From: Bdellovibrionia bacterium
Lineage (GTDB): Bacteria; Bdellovibrionota; Bdellovibrionia; Bdellovibrionales; UBA1609
DNA: 35,894 nt
Direction of reading: 5' to 3'
Assembly (NCBI GenBank): GCA_030432925.1
Contig: JAUILT010000025.1
Span: 1 to 35,894, forward strand
A program made the position numbers and the translations under genes. The notes below the pieces were generated by a model. The model was not told the origin of the DNA. It made no database searches and saw only the letters and a program-made list of their open reading frames with translations. Of the stretch, positions 8,569 through 17,145 are shown piece after piece; positions within the stretch are counted from its first letter, which is position 1; every line of letters starts with the position of its first letter.

Positions 8569-9777
8569 GTGGCTCAAAATATTCTAAAACAGGATCTGGA
8601 AAAACTCTACAATGTTATTGCCGATGAGGCAATTCTTGCCTTTTTAGCCTTTGAAAGAGAGCAGGGACAATGCCTATATATCAACACCCTTGGAAGAGAG
8701 CTTTTTGAACTTCCTGATAATACCCCTGAGGAACATATCAGTATGGAGGCTTTGTTTTCTTCTGAAGAACACTCACAGGTTCGATCCTTCTCTTCTCAAC
8801 TTTTGAAGCACGAGGGTCTCTATCAAGATATTTTGATCCAAAAGCCTTCTGGGCACAAACTGATTGCCAATATAGGAATCAAACAACTGAGCTTTGACAA
8901 GCATGAAATTGACTTACTAATGATTCAAGACATAACAATTCAAAAAAAATTACAGCGAGAAATAACAGCCAAACAAATTGAAATCAAAGCAGCCTACGAA
9001 GAGCTGCTCCGTCAGAATAATCAGTTAAAAGAACTTGACTTAGCTAAAAACAGATTCATTGCTCTCACCACCCACGAACTTCGCACCCCCCTCTCAGCCA
9101 TGGTGGCTTCTGCAGAAGTTTTGAAAATGGGTCTTTATGATACTGAAGAAGAAAAAAATGAATTTGTAGATATCATCTACGATCAAGGACTCCACCTTTC
9201 AACCCTGGTCAATGATATCCTCGATTTTGCAAAAATCCAGGCAGGTAAAATGGATTACTACATTCAACAAGGGTCTCCTGAGAAGATGGTTGATGATGTG
9301 GTTGAAAGCTTAGAGGCCATGGCAGAGGCTGACAACATTGAATTGACTTTTGAAAACAAAGCCACCGAGTCAGACTGCTACTTTGATGAAGTACGCCTCA
9401 AACAAGTCGTCACCAACATTGTCAATAATGCCATCAAATACAATAAAAAGGGAGGATGGGTAAAAATATTAATGGAGTCTAACAGTGCCCACATTATTTT
9501 ACATGTCCAAGATAGTGGCAAAGGTATTTCCAAAGAGCAACAATCCAAGGTGTTTGATGAGTTTGAAACTCTTGGAAAAGTTGCCCTGCACCACCAAGGA
9601 ACCGGCCTGGGCATGCCTATTTCTAAGCGTTTAATTGAAGGTATGGGAGGGTCCATCAATCTGGAGAGCGAAGAAGGTGTTGGCACCCGATTTTGGGTGG
9701 AAGTGCCTCGTACAAAAGTTCTCGACGATGAGGTTTACCGTGAAAGACCTGATTCCATTGGTGACCTAGCTGCTTAG
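8569..9777 (+). CDS. PAS-domain sensor histidine kinase
   Basis: This is a soluble kinase of 402 aa. A PAS-like domain covers about residues 10-125 (ending in the ILIQKPSGHKL and LLMIQDIT strands), a coiled coil 125-160 leads to the dimerisation and phosphotransfer domain with H169 in the H box TTHELRTPLSAM, and the HATPase domain follows with N box NIVNNAIKYN, G1 DSGKGIS, and G2 GTGLGMPISKRLIEGMGG. No membrane segment is seen, so the signal is cytoplasmic. The start is taken as GTG 8569, which has GAGG 6 bases upstream; GTG 8557 in the same frame would overlap the HDOD stop by 11 bases. It is probably the kinase for the receiver encoded first in the operon. Confidence 0.9.
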   Translation: MAQNILKQDLEKLYNVIADEAILAFLAFEREQGQCLYINTLGRELFELPDNTPEEHISMEALFSSEEHSQVRSFSSQLLKHEGLYQDILIQKPSGHKLIANIGIKQLSFDKHEIDLLMIQDITIQKKLQREITAKQIEIKAAYEELLRQNNQLKELDLAKNRFIALTTHELRTPLSAMVASAEVLKMGLYDTEEEKNEFVDIIYDQGLHLSTLVNDILDFAKIQAGKMDYYIQQGSPEKMVDDVVESLEAMAEADNIELTFENKATESDCYFDEVRLKQVVTNIVNNAIKYNKKGGWVKILMESNSAHIILHVQDSGKGISKEQQSKVFDEFETLGKVALHHQGTGLGMPISKRLIEGMGGSINLESEEGVGTRFWVEVPRTKVLDDEVYRERPDSIGDLAA

Positions 9778-9782
9778 AAAAA

Positions 9783-10976
9783 TTAGTACAATAAAAACTC
9801 TTGGCGCTCTTCCACCCAACGAGCTTCATCCTGCCTCAGGTAACTGTCTAACTCGGCAATCGAGCCAGCCTTCTCCACCCAACTTTTAAGAAAGGAACTA
9901 CCAGAGAGAATTTCTATTGGCAAAAGTTTCTCCTCGTACTCATAAGGAGGGTCTTTAAAAAGAGTAAATTCTGGATGAAGCTGATGAATGACATGAAACA
10001 CAGCTGATACAAATCGATACGGTTGAAAAGCCTCCTCTTGGTAACAACAATTATCAGCGTGGATCTGCACTCCAGCACACAGTTCACCTTGAAACTTATG
10101 AAAAGTCGGCTCGAAATAACACGGTCGTAGCAATACTCCTTTTGTCCAAGGCTCAAACTGCCGAACGACTTCAGACACTAGCTTTTCTGGATTCAGCATA
10201 GGCGCACCAATGACTTCCAGTGGGCGTGTGGTTCCCCGACCCTCACTCAAGTGAGTCCCTTCTACAAGAACACTTCCGGGATAGACACGACACCCAGAAA
10301 GGGTCGGTAAGTTTGGTGATGGGTTCAGCCAAGGCAAATGATCCGGCCACCCCCACTGATGGTTTTTATCCAAGTAGTAGTCTTGCATGGCAAACACTTT
10401 GAGATCTGTATCAAAACCCTGACCTTTTAAAAACCAATGGGCAGCTTCGGCCAACGTTAACCCATGCCGCATGGGAACCGCTCCCCCCCCTACAAAACTA
10501 TAAAAACCATCCTTAAGAATATTGCCTTCCACGGGGCGTCCTGCTGGGTTGGGCCGATCCAACACCCATAGAGACTTCCCGGTTCCAGAAAGATCTTCAA
10601 TCAAGTAGAACAAAGTGGTCAAAAATGTATAGATACGACAACCCACGTCCTGTAAATCAAAGAGCAAAATATCAAAGTGATCCATCATCTCTACTGTCGG
10701 ACGCCTGACTTGTCCATAAAGACTGAATGTAGGGACTCCCAGTTTGGGATCAGTAAAGTCATCACTTTCAATCATATTGTCCTGTTTTTCACCACGAATT
10801 CCGTGCTGAGGTCCAAATAGACAAGTCAGATTTACACCAACATCAGATAAGACATCCATCGTATGATAAAGATTAGGCAACACGGAGGCCGGATGTGCTA
10901 CCAATCCGACATTAGAGTTTTTTAAAAGCTCTAGCGATTTTTTATCTTCAAGAAGGACCTCTAACCCAAGCTTCAT
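9783..10976 (-). CDS. namZ: exo-beta-N-acetylmuramidase NamZ-like (DUF1343)
   Basis: The DUF1343 / YbbC family includes NamZ, an exo-lytic N-acetylmuramidase that removes MurNAc from the non-reducing end of peptidoglycan fragments. The 397-aa protein shows the family landmarks: GLEVLLED at the start, NVGLVAHPAS, LTCLFGPQHGIRGEKQDN, VPTFSLYG, DILLFDLQDVGCRIYTFLTTL, LWVLDRPNPAGRPVEGN, PMRHGLTLAEAA, and the LVEGTHLSEGRGTTRPLEVIGAP stretch (in two blocks). Length matches. The N-terminus MKLGLEVLLEDKKS has no signal peptide, unlike many exported members, so it may act on fragments already in the cytoplasm. It lies 41 bp downstream of gshB on the same strand. Confidence 0.9.
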   Translation of the reverse strand: MKLGLEVLLEDKKSLELLKNSNVGLVAHPASVLPNLYHTMDVLSDVGVNLTCLFGPQHGIRGEKQDNMIESDDFTDPKLGVPTFSLYGQVRRPTVEMMDHFDILLFDLQDVGCRIYTFLTTLFYLIEDLSGTGKSLWVLDRPNPAGRPVEGNILKDGFYSFVGGGAVPMRHGLTLAEAAHWFLKGQGFDTDLKVFAMQDYYLDKNHQWGWPDHLPWLNPSPNLPTLSGCRVYPGSVLVEGTHLSEGRGTTRPLEVIGAPMLNPEKLVSEVVRQFEPWTKGVLLRPCYFEPTFHKFQGELCAGVQIHADNCCYQEEAFQPYRFVSAVFHVIHQLHPEFTLFKDPPYEYEEKLLPIEILSGSSFLKSWVEKAGSIAELDSYLRQDEARWVEERQEFLLY

Positions 10977-11017
10977 GACCCTTGATGATACGAACTGGAA
11001 TCAAAGATGTCCAGAGC

Positions 11018-11947
11018 TCAATAGCCGGTGGTCAGCTTTTCTATAATACGAAGATGATGATTTTCTCCTGAAAAGCGCATCAACTCTTGCAGACCAGTAG
11101 GGCTGGTCACATTAATTTCTGTCAACCAGGGTCCCAACATATCAATTCCAACAAAAAATAGGCCCTGCTTCACTAAATCAGGCTTCAAGCTTGCGCAAAC
11201 TTCTAGATCTCGGTCTGTCAGGTCGCAAGGCTCCGCTGCTCCTCCTTGATCCAGGTTATTCAACTGACCAGGTACTGATGCTTTTCTCAATACACCACCA
11301 ATGGGCTCCCCATTAACAAGCAAAATTCTTTTGTCTCCATCTATTGCCTCCTTCAAATAAGGATTCACTACGATTTTTCGTGAGCCATGGTGAGTCAACT
11401 CTTCAATGGCAGACTTTAAACCTGGCACCTGACTGGCTTTTAAATGAAAGACCCCCCTTCCCCCATGCCCATCCAGTGGTTTTAAAATCACATCTTTGTG
11501 AACCCCTACATAACTCAAAATTTCTTGCTCATTCTCACTAATCAATGTTGGTGGACAGAATTTCTGAAATTTAAGAGCACTGAGCTTTTCATTCCAGTCC
11601 CTGAGGGCTCCTGGACGATTCACTACATTGGTGGTTGAGGGGAGAAAATCCAGAAGCAGGGTGCTGTAAAAATAGCGTCGGTCAAAGGGAGGGTCCTTAC
11701 GAACTACAACGGCATTCATTTCAGAAAGATTATGCGTTTGCCTATTACTTGTATCGAATTTTTTGGCATTATGAACAGTCACCACTCGAGTATTGCCTTT
11801 GACCTCTCCGTCCTCAAAAAATAGGTCATCCTGAAGCAAGTGATGAACCTCATAGCCCAGCTCAGCGGCGGCCACCATCAGTATCCAAGACGTGTCCTTT
11901 TCTACCTTGACCGTGTCCATTGGATCCATCAAAAAACAGATTCTCAC
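11018..11947 (-). CDS. gshB: glutathione synthetase
   Basis: GshB ligates gamma-glutamylcysteine to glycine with ATP. The 309-aa ATP-grasp protein has the family N-terminus (ICFLMDPMDTVKVEKDTS), VVVRKDPPFD, STTNVVNRPGALRDWNEKL, the ATP-binding ILKPLDGHGGRGVF, KRILLVNGEPIG, and the C-terminal LTEINVTSPTGLQEL metal and substrate region. Start is GTG 11947, with only a weak ribosome site. No gshA is in this window. Together with the glutaredoxin at 3742 it shows that the cell uses glutathione. Confidence 0.93.
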   Translation of the reverse strand: MRICFLMDPMDTVKVEKDTSWILMVAAAELGYEVHHLLQDDLFFEDGEVKGNTRVVTVHNAKKFDTSNRQTHNLSEMNAVVVRKDPPFDRRYFYSTLLLDFLPSTTNVVNRPGALRDWNEKLSALKFQKFCPPTLISENEQEILSYVGVHKDVILKPLDGHGGRGVFHLKASQVPGLKSAIEELTHHGSRKIVVNPYLKEAIDGDKRILLVNGEPIGGVLRKASVPGQLNNLDQGGAAEPCDLTDRDLEVCASLKPDLVKQGLFFVGIDMLGPWLTEINVTSPTGLQELMRFSGENHHLRIIEKLTTGY

Positions 11948-11983
11948 TGAGCCCGCCCCATTACTTTTTTACTAAGAGTACCG

Positions 11984-12289
11984 TCAGTATAAATAACATC
12001 TAATATGCCCACCAGCACTTATAAAAGGGTCTGCAACGTCAGTGTAAACATAAATATAGGCCCATTGACCGGGATAAACCAAAGCATCCATCTCCGCGTA
12101 GAGGTGTCCCCCATAGTAAGTTCTTCCAAAAACCTCGCCCTTACAATAAATTGCAGAACTCCATTCATTATATACAGTTCCTGTAACCTCCCTATGGGTA
12201 AAAATCACCTCTGTATCTGGCCGAAACCACTGAGCTTGAGCTATTACAGGTGAAGCGAAAATCAATAATACCAACAAAAATTGAACCAT
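11984..12289 (-). CDS. small secreted protein of unknown function
   Basis: This is a 101-aa product with a clear signal peptide (MVQFLLVLLIFASPVIAQA, cleavage near residue 19) and a short mature part of about 80 residues rich in aromatic and beta-strand-forming residues (VTGTVYNEW, GRTYYGGHLYAEM, PGQWAYIYVYT). Two cysteines, C49 and C98, could form one disulfide across a small beta sandwich. AAGGAG lies 8 bases upstream of ATG 12289, and a candidate promoter precedes it. No family recognised. It is separate from gshB by 36 bp. Confidence 0.68.
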   Translation of the reverse strand: MVQFLLVLLIFASPVIAQAQWFRPDTEVIFTHREVTGTVYNEWSSAIYCKGEVFGRTYYGGHLYAEMDALVYPGQWAYIYVYTDVADPFISAGGHIRCYLY

Positions 12290-12320
12290 TTTGTACTCTC
12301 CTTGAACCTTTTGAGCACTT

Positions 12321-12350
12321 TTTCTACAGATTGGCCCAACAAAGAGTCAA
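12321..12350 (-). promoter_or_regulatory. candidate sigma-70 type promoter of the small secreted gene
   Basis: Reading on the minus strand, TTGACT (12350-12345) is followed after 18 bases by TAGAAA (12326-12321). The transcript would start about 25 bases before the ribosome binding site and ATG at 12289. Spacing is one base above optimum; the -10 element matches 4 of 6. Confidence 0.38.
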
Positions 12351-12436
12351 CCTTCCTCACCTGTAAAATACAATCTTCACGAAAGGGTAAATATTCTTCA
12401 AATGTACCTACCTGGCTTGAGAGGGCTTCTTGGCCA

Positions 12437-14278
12437 TTAAGAAGCCACTTTGACCTTATCTGCCGACTCCGCCTCAAAGTCCGAATATGGAGTTTGTACA
12501 CGAACTTCCTGCCCCTGCTCGTCGACATATCCACGCACCTTGAACATGGTGAGAGGCTCAGATTTTCCCTTCACCTCAGCCCTGCCGGCCTCCTCTATAA
12601 TGAACCTCTCCTTCACGTCTTCTGCCAGAGAGTCTGATAACAATAGATCCGTCCCAAAAGCCTTTGTTGAGGCCTCAATTCTAGCTGCCTGGTTCACGGC
12701 GTCCCCGATAACGGTATACTCCATACGCTCATCAGAACCAATAGTTCCAGAGATTGCCGAACCCCTATGTAAACCAATACCTATTTTGATGGGCACTTGG
12801 CCTCTCTCAATCCGAGCCTCATTGAGCCTTTCTAAAGCCTGACGCATTTCCAAGCAAGCCCTAACGGCATTGATTGAGTCATTCTCCTGTGGTGTGGGGG
12901 CACCCCATACAGCCATAATGGCATCCCCAATAAATTTGTCCACAATGCCATTATTTCTATTAATAATCCCCACCATGATCTGAAAATACTCATTGAGCAT
13001 ATCCACCACCTCTTCAGGTGTGTGGCCTTCACTAAACTTGGTAAAGTCTCTAATATCACTAAAAAAAACTGTGACCTCTTTTTTAGTCCCCCCAAGCGCC
13101 AAATCACCTTTGAGCAGGTCCTCAGCAACAGACGAACCATGAAATTTATTGAGCATATTCTTCACTTTATCTCGCTCCTGGAGCCCCTCAATCATATGAT
13201 CAAAAGCCTGCCCCAATTGACCTACTTCATCTCTAGAACGAATATCAGCCTTTTTATCAAATTGCCCTTTTGCCACACGAGAGGTGATCTCCACAAGTTT
13301 TTCAATGGGTGCTGTTAAAGTGATCGAAAATACAAAAATTGCAAAAAGAGCTACTGATAACACTCGACCGGCTACATAAAAGGACTCTTTTTGCACTTGC
13401 CTTGCAGCTTCCAGAATAACCTGCTCTGAAGCAACGGCCACAACTGTGGGGCCGAGAGAAGTCTTTGTGTAAGCACCTATAAATGCCTCGCCGTTTTTAT
13501 TACTATAGTTTTTTTCTGCCTGCTTAAATTGAGACTTTATCGCTGCCTCCACAATAGGAATAGCCACCATAGATTCTGCGCGAAAAACCCTTTCCTCAGA
13601 AGGATGGGCTAGTAAGTGGCCCTCTTTGTCTACGAGATACATTTCTCTTTCAGAAATATTTCCAAATACTTTTTGCAATCGCGCCAGTCGAATATCACTC
13701 ACAGCTATATAGGTGACATTTCCATAGTCATCTTTAGCTAAAGGAATTCCGACAGTCAAAAGAGGGGCTCCTCCTTCCAAAGAAGAATTTCTAATTTCTA
13801 CATCGCCAGCAAATACTGCCGTAAACTGAAATAAACTATTTTGTCTTTGAGAGCTTCTAACACGAGAGATATAACCCGTTGTTAATTTATATTGGTCCAG
13901 ATAGCTTTTATTCACAACTCTCCTTGTGGGCTCTATCGACCCCACCTTAATAACTTCAACAGATACCAGGTCTCGATCCCTTCTGAAAGTCAGCTCTAAC
14001 TCCCTCTCTACATCCATATCTACTTGGTGCCCTTTCAATAGCAAACCACCAACAATTTTGATTTTGTCGATATAGCTAATCAGGAGCCCCTCTACCTCAG
14101 TGGCTCGAGCCCGACTCTGGTCCCTATTGGAGTCTTTCTCCCTATCTTTCGAAATGGACATAAAACGACGTGTCGACTGAAATGAAATAAAACCCGCTGT
14201 AGAAAGTAACAAGACTACTGTAATAGTAATCAGCTTGAATGAGATAGGAATTTGAAAACGCTGCTGTCCTTCTTGCAC
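12437..14278 (-). CDS. membrane class III adenylate cyclase with periplasmic sensor and HAMP
   Basis: The 613-aa protein has a TM helix at about 13-34, a large periplasmic sensor (about 35-300) that looks like a dCACHE domain (the strands YLVDKEGHLLAHP and GEAFIGAYTKTSLGPTVVAV are typical), a second TM at about 303-322, HAMP 323-375, and a class III cyclase domain 398-575. Metal-binding aspartates are D408 (FSDIRDF) and D452 (GDAIMAVWGAP); K448 in DKFIGD and D526 fit adenine recognition, and N529/R533 (VNQAARIE) fit the transition-state pair. All catalytic residues are present, so it should make cAMP in response to an external ligand. Start is GTG 14278 with a weak ribosome site. There is a 40-residue acidic tail after the cyclase domain. 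Confidence 0.92.
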   Translation of the reverse strand: MQEGQQRFQIPISFKLITITVVLLLSTAGFISFQSTRRFMSISKDREKDSNRDQSRARATEVEGLLISYIDKIKIVGGLLLKGHQVDMDVERELELTFRRDRDLVSVEVIKVGSIEPTRRVVNKSYLDQYKLTTGYISRVRSSQRQNSLFQFTAVFAGDVEIRNSSLEGGAPLLTVGIPLAKDDYGNVTYIAVSDIRLARLQKVFGNISEREMYLVDKEGHLLAHPSEERVFRAESMVAIPIVEAAIKSQFKQAEKNYSNKNGEAFIGAYTKTSLGPTVVAVASEQVILEAARQVQKESFYVAGRVLSVALFAIFVFSITLTAPIEKLVEITSRVAKGQFDKKADIRSRDEVGQLGQAFDHMIEGLQERDKVKNMLNKFHGSSVAEDLLKGDLALGGTKKEVTVFFSDIRDFTKFSEGHTPEEVVDMLNEYFQIMVGIINRNNGIVDKFIGDAIMAVWGAPTPQENDSINAVRACLEMRQALERLNEARIERGQVPIKIGIGLHRGSAISGTIGSDERMEYTVIGDAVNQAARIEASTKAFGTDLLLSDSLAEDVKERFIIEEAGRAEVKGKSEPLTMFKVRGYVDEQGQEVRVQTPYSDFEAESADKVKVAS

Positions 14279-14485
14279 ATGGCTATATCGGTAATGAGGG
14301 CTCTATAAATGATTGAAACTCAGCGATTTAGCCCTATGTCTAGTCGACAGATCTTACGACGCTCCCCTCCGAATAATGCTCTTTAAAGCAGGTCGAATAT
14401 TGACACCTCCCCCTACCTACTGGTGGACTGGGTGTCTTGACCAGTGAATCTTTTGCCCTTCCGACAGCCATTCAAGAGGTCTTTC

Positions 14486-15553
14486 ATGTTTTATTCTAGC
14501 AAAAAAATATCCAGAATCTTTCAAACACCTAAGAGTAAGATTGCGCAAAAAGAGGATCTTAAAGAACTGATCGAAACGTTTTCTCTGCCCTCTCTGCATA
14601 AAGACCAGGATGGTGAAAGCCATGGAACTGGTTACAACACCCAAGATCTGCCCCTATTGGGTCAACACCTTGGATTCCTCAACAAACCGGACCACTCCCA
14701 AGTGATCTCTGTGTTTGTGACAAAGGGTGGAGTTTTGAAAACCTCCTTAACATTAAACCTAGCCCGCATGGCCGCCCTTCATAATATTCGCACCCTAGTG
14801 ATTGGACTGGATATGCAATGTGATATCACTTCAGCTATGGGTGTTGTGAGCGATGTCTCCAACTCAGAGAATCTGAAAACCGCTATGTCAGAAATAGATA
14901 GGGTAAAAGGACTTTCTGATTATTTTTATGAACGCTGTGAGCTTCCCGATATTATTGTAAAGTCTGATATTCCCACATTAGATGTCATTCCAGAAACACC
15001 AGAATTGGTTGCTGTGGAGCAATCTCTACTTCACAAAGCCAAGAGAGAGAGCTGGCTGAAAGAAAAAGTCATAGAACCTATAAAGTCAGAGTATGATCTG
15101 TTTGTTATTGACTGTTCTCCCAACTGGAACCAATTGATCACCAATGCTCTTACGGCCTCTGACCTATTGATCTCTCCACTCGAATGCAAAATTAATAATT
15201 ACAGAAACTTTCAAATGTTTCGATCATTCATTGAAGAATTTATCGATGAAATGGGACTGAAATTACAACACATCTATGTGCCCACAAGGTTTACCCAATC
15301 GCGAAAACTATCTAAAGAAATTCGCAACTGGTATTTCTCTGAAATCTCCAATTGTATTCCTGTGGCCATCAAAGATAGTGTTGTTGGAGAGGAGGCCACT
15401 GCCATGAAGGTCTCCGTTCCAGAATATCAGCCTGGCAGCGATGCCGCCCTAGAGGTCAATGAAATCCTGAACCTGATATGGGATCGTATGAAAAAAAAGT
15501 CTTCTCCATTCAACAAAACCCACAATTCCCTAATACCTGAGGCAAATGCTTAA
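14486..15553 (+). CDS. ParA/MinD-family ATPase
   Basis: A deviant Walker A motif occurs as VTKGGVLKTSLTLNLA, with signature Lys80 and Lys85, followed by LVIGLDMQCDITSAMG (Walker A', D109) and the Walker B strand YDLFVIDCSPNW. The N-terminal 70 residues are extra (a basic, helical region and GYNTQDLPLLGQHLGFL), resembling the N-terminal extension of plasmid-type ParA proteins. ATG 14486 is chosen (355 aa) since AGAGGT lies 5 bases before it; the frame stays open to GTG 14444. Such ATPases position DNA, chemoreceptor arrays, carboxysomes or flagella by binding DNA nonspecifically. No parB lies beside it; instead a small basic protein gene follows 12 bp later, as in cargo-positioning systems. 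The cargo is unknown. Confidence 0.88.
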   Translation: MFYSSKKISRIFQTPKSKIAQKEDLKELIETFSLPSLHKDQDGESHGTGYNTQDLPLLGQHLGFLNKPDHSQVISVFVTKGGVLKTSLTLNLARMAALHNIRTLVIGLDMQCDITSAMGVVSDVSNSENLKTAMSEIDRVKGLSDYFYERCELPDIIVKSDIPTLDVIPETPELVAVEQSLLHKAKRESWLKEKVIEPIKSEYDLFVIDCSPNWNQLITNALTASDLLISPLECKINNYRNFQMFRSFIEEFIDEMGLKLQHIYVPTRFTQSRKLSKEIRNWYFSEISNCIPVAIKDSVVGEEATAMKVSVPEYQPGSDAALEVNEILNLIWDRMKKKSSPFNKTHNSLIPEANA

Positions 15554-15565
15554 CGGGAGCACACT

Positions 15566-15940
15566 ATGGCACTGACACTTAATGACGTAGGAAAAAGTAA
15601 AGGTCCCTCTAAAAAGAAGGCCGCCGTTCGCACAACCCAACAAATACAGACACAGATCAAAAAAGTGCGCCCCTGGCAAACCCCAGAAGAAATAAAGCGC
15701 ATTGAAGAACGTGACACCCAAGAGGGCCCTCAACCTCTGCCCATGGAGTGGGCTGGGCGGCCTCTTCCTCAGGAAGTTGTGGAAATTCTACAAAAAGTGG
15801 AAGTTTTTAAGAATGACTGCCTGACCCAACTACCACCAGAGTTCGGCTCCTTCATGAAAGACTCTTGGGTGACAAAGCTTCAGGTCTACCCCAAAATCAA
15901 GATACCCGTACCCAAATTTCTAGTACACAAAGAGAAATAA
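15566..15940 (+). CDS. small basic protein, probable partner of the ParA-type ATPase
   Basis: This is a 124-aa soluble protein without recognised domains. The first 37 residues are strongly basic and probably disordered (K9, K12, K16-18, R22, K32-33, R35), followed by WQTPEEIKRIEER, a proline-rich hinge (EGPQPLPMEWAGRPLPQ) and a C-terminal helical part with a single Cys85 and a lysine-rich end. It begins 12 bp after the ATPase stop with GGGAG just upstream, so the two are one operon. ATPase-stimulating partners such as ParB, MinE-like and McdB proteins often carry a basic N-terminal peptide; this fits but is inference. It lacks a ParB fold, so it would be a nonstandard partner. Confidence 0.72.
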   Translation: MALTLNDVGKSKGPSKKKAAVRTTQQIQTQIKKVRPWQTPEEIKRIEERDTQEGPQPLPMEWAGRPLPQEVVEILQKVEVFKNDCLTQLPPEFGSFMKDSWVTKLQVYPKIKIPVPKFLVHKEK

Positions 15941-15941
15941 T

Positions 15942-15965
15942 AAAAAAATACGATCGTACCTTTTT
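15942..15965 (+). terminator. candidate terminator after the ParA pair
   Basis: An A-run, then TACGATCGTA (self-complementary), then CC and a T-run, directly after the stop at 15940. The stem is weak because the palindrome leaves only a small loop. Its 3' arm, TCGTACCTTTTTG (15954-15966), is identical to that of the terminator at 33728-33750. Confidence 0.38.
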
Positions 15966-15981
15966 GTTATCAATTGCGCAC

Positions 15982-16008
15982 AAAAAAACGGACGACAAAT
16001 GCCGCCCG
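15982..16008 (-). terminator. rho-independent terminator of the minus-strand secreted gene
   Basis: On the minus strand, CGGGCGGC (16008-16001) pairs with GTCGTCCG (15996-15989) over an ATTT loop, giving an 8-bp stem with two G-T wobbles, followed directly by seven T (15988-15982). It lies 41 bases after the stop at 16050. Confidence 0.8.
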
Positions 16009-16049
16009 CTTTCAAATCAGCTATTTCTATTATTGTGAAAAGGAGTTTT

Positions 16050-16781
16050 TTATCTTCTTCCACCATGCTCTTTAGGCTGACCAGGGGCCATGCCTCTGTT
16101 TTTACGCACGTCTTCAGCACAGTCCAATCTCTCACCGTTGTTACCACCAAACAGTTCAGCTATAGAGTCAATGCCATTCACAAAAAGGCTTAAAGCGTAG
16201 CATAGAGGCATAGCTCCAACACCGTGAAGCAGATCTCCAATAGCGGCATCTAATTGGCCTCTTGTAACCGCATCTAAAGCGTCAGAAACAAATCTTACAG
16301 ACTCACCAGCGGCACGACCCAAGTGAACCACAGATTCAGCTACATAATAGCCAGAAGTGTAAACCAAGTGTCCTGCAGCATGAAAAGTCCAAGCAAAACC
16401 AGCACAAACAGTTTTTTCAATATTGTCTCTAGGGTTGGCTTCACAAACTTCAAAAGAAGTCTGCACAGCGTCCAACATACGACCAGGAACCTCAGTAACC
16501 AGAAGAGCCAACTCTCCTCCAAAATCACCAAGAGTCACAAAGGCAGGTCTTACGACGCCATTAATAGGCATTTGATAGATACAACGGCTGTTTTGCCCGC
16601 CAACTACACAGTCATTGGCACGAGCAAACTCACCTATTTCAGAGGGATACTCGCCAAGATCCTCAAGAGCGTTTCCAGCTCTATCAACCACAATAGCTCC
16701 AATTTTCTTATTTGATTTTTGGTGAGCATGAGCCACTCCACCAACCAGCATAGACAGTACTACTGCTGTAAATAGTTTCAT
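16050..16781 (-). CDS. secreted protein of unknown function
   Basis: The 243-aa product has a signal peptide (MKLFTAVVLSMLVGGVAHA, cleavage near residue 19, AHA-H). The mature protein has six cysteines in well separated positions and a middle part of amphipathic and hydrophobic helices rich in Gly, Ala and His (AWTFHAAGHLVYTSGYYVAESVVHLG cut into helices), then a polar, Arg- and Gly-rich tail ending GGRR. No family recognised. AAAGGAG is well placed before ATG 16781. It has its own terminator, so it is a single-gene unit. Base composition is similar to neighbours. Confidence 0.68.
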   Translation of the reverse strand: MKLFTAVVLSMLVGGVAHAHQKSNKKIGAIVVDRAGNALEDLGEYPSEIGEFARANDCVVGGQNSRCIYQMPINGVVRPAFVTLGDFGGELALLVTEVPGRMLDAVQTSFEVCEANPRDNIEKTVCAGFAWTFHAAGHLVYTSGYYVAESVVHLGRAAGESVRFVSDALDAVTRGQLDAAIGDLLHGVGAMPLCYALSLFVNGIDSIAELFGGNNGERLDCAEDVRKNRGMAPGQPKEHGGRR

Positions 16782-17145
16782 AAGGTTTCTCCTTTGCTTA
16801 TCCCCATAGGGGAATTGTTTAAAGACTTTTTAGAGAGAGTTCCTTAGGGTATTTGCGTTCATGACTTCACATACATCCCATCATTATCGTTTTTTAAGTG
16901 CTGCCCCCAGAATCCCCTCGATTTTTTAGCTTCTGACCCCCGTTTAGTCGCCATGCACAAAATCCGCAAATAAATTCCCCAAAAGGGACGACTGGTAGTA
17001 AAAACTGCAGGATTGTCTGTACTTTATTACCCACCCTCCGGTGGCCCCTCTGAAATAACAGGAGAGTTTCCAACCCATAGAGTCAGAAATGACTTGGCAA
17101 ATGAGGGACTTGGAGATAGTCTCCTCAGTCTTTGGAGGCTCGACT
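16782..17145. other. 364-bp divergent intergenic region with hairpins
   Basis: No convincing gene is seen. Near 16781 a TCCCC-ATA-GGGGA hairpin (16801-16813) lies in the leader of the minus-strand secreted gene. Toward rpmG, CCACC-CTCC-GGTGG (17031-17044) forms a 5-bp hairpin, and overlapping stems around the rpmG ribosome binding site occur at 17112-17146 (separate entry). Promoters are not obvious; several T- and A-rich stretches could serve. No transposon or repeat borders seen. Confidence 0.6.

Noticed and set aside
17031-17044. CCACC-CTCC-GGTGG hairpin as an upstream terminator or riboswitch
   Set aside because: Too small and not followed by a T-run; mentioned only in the intergenic entry.
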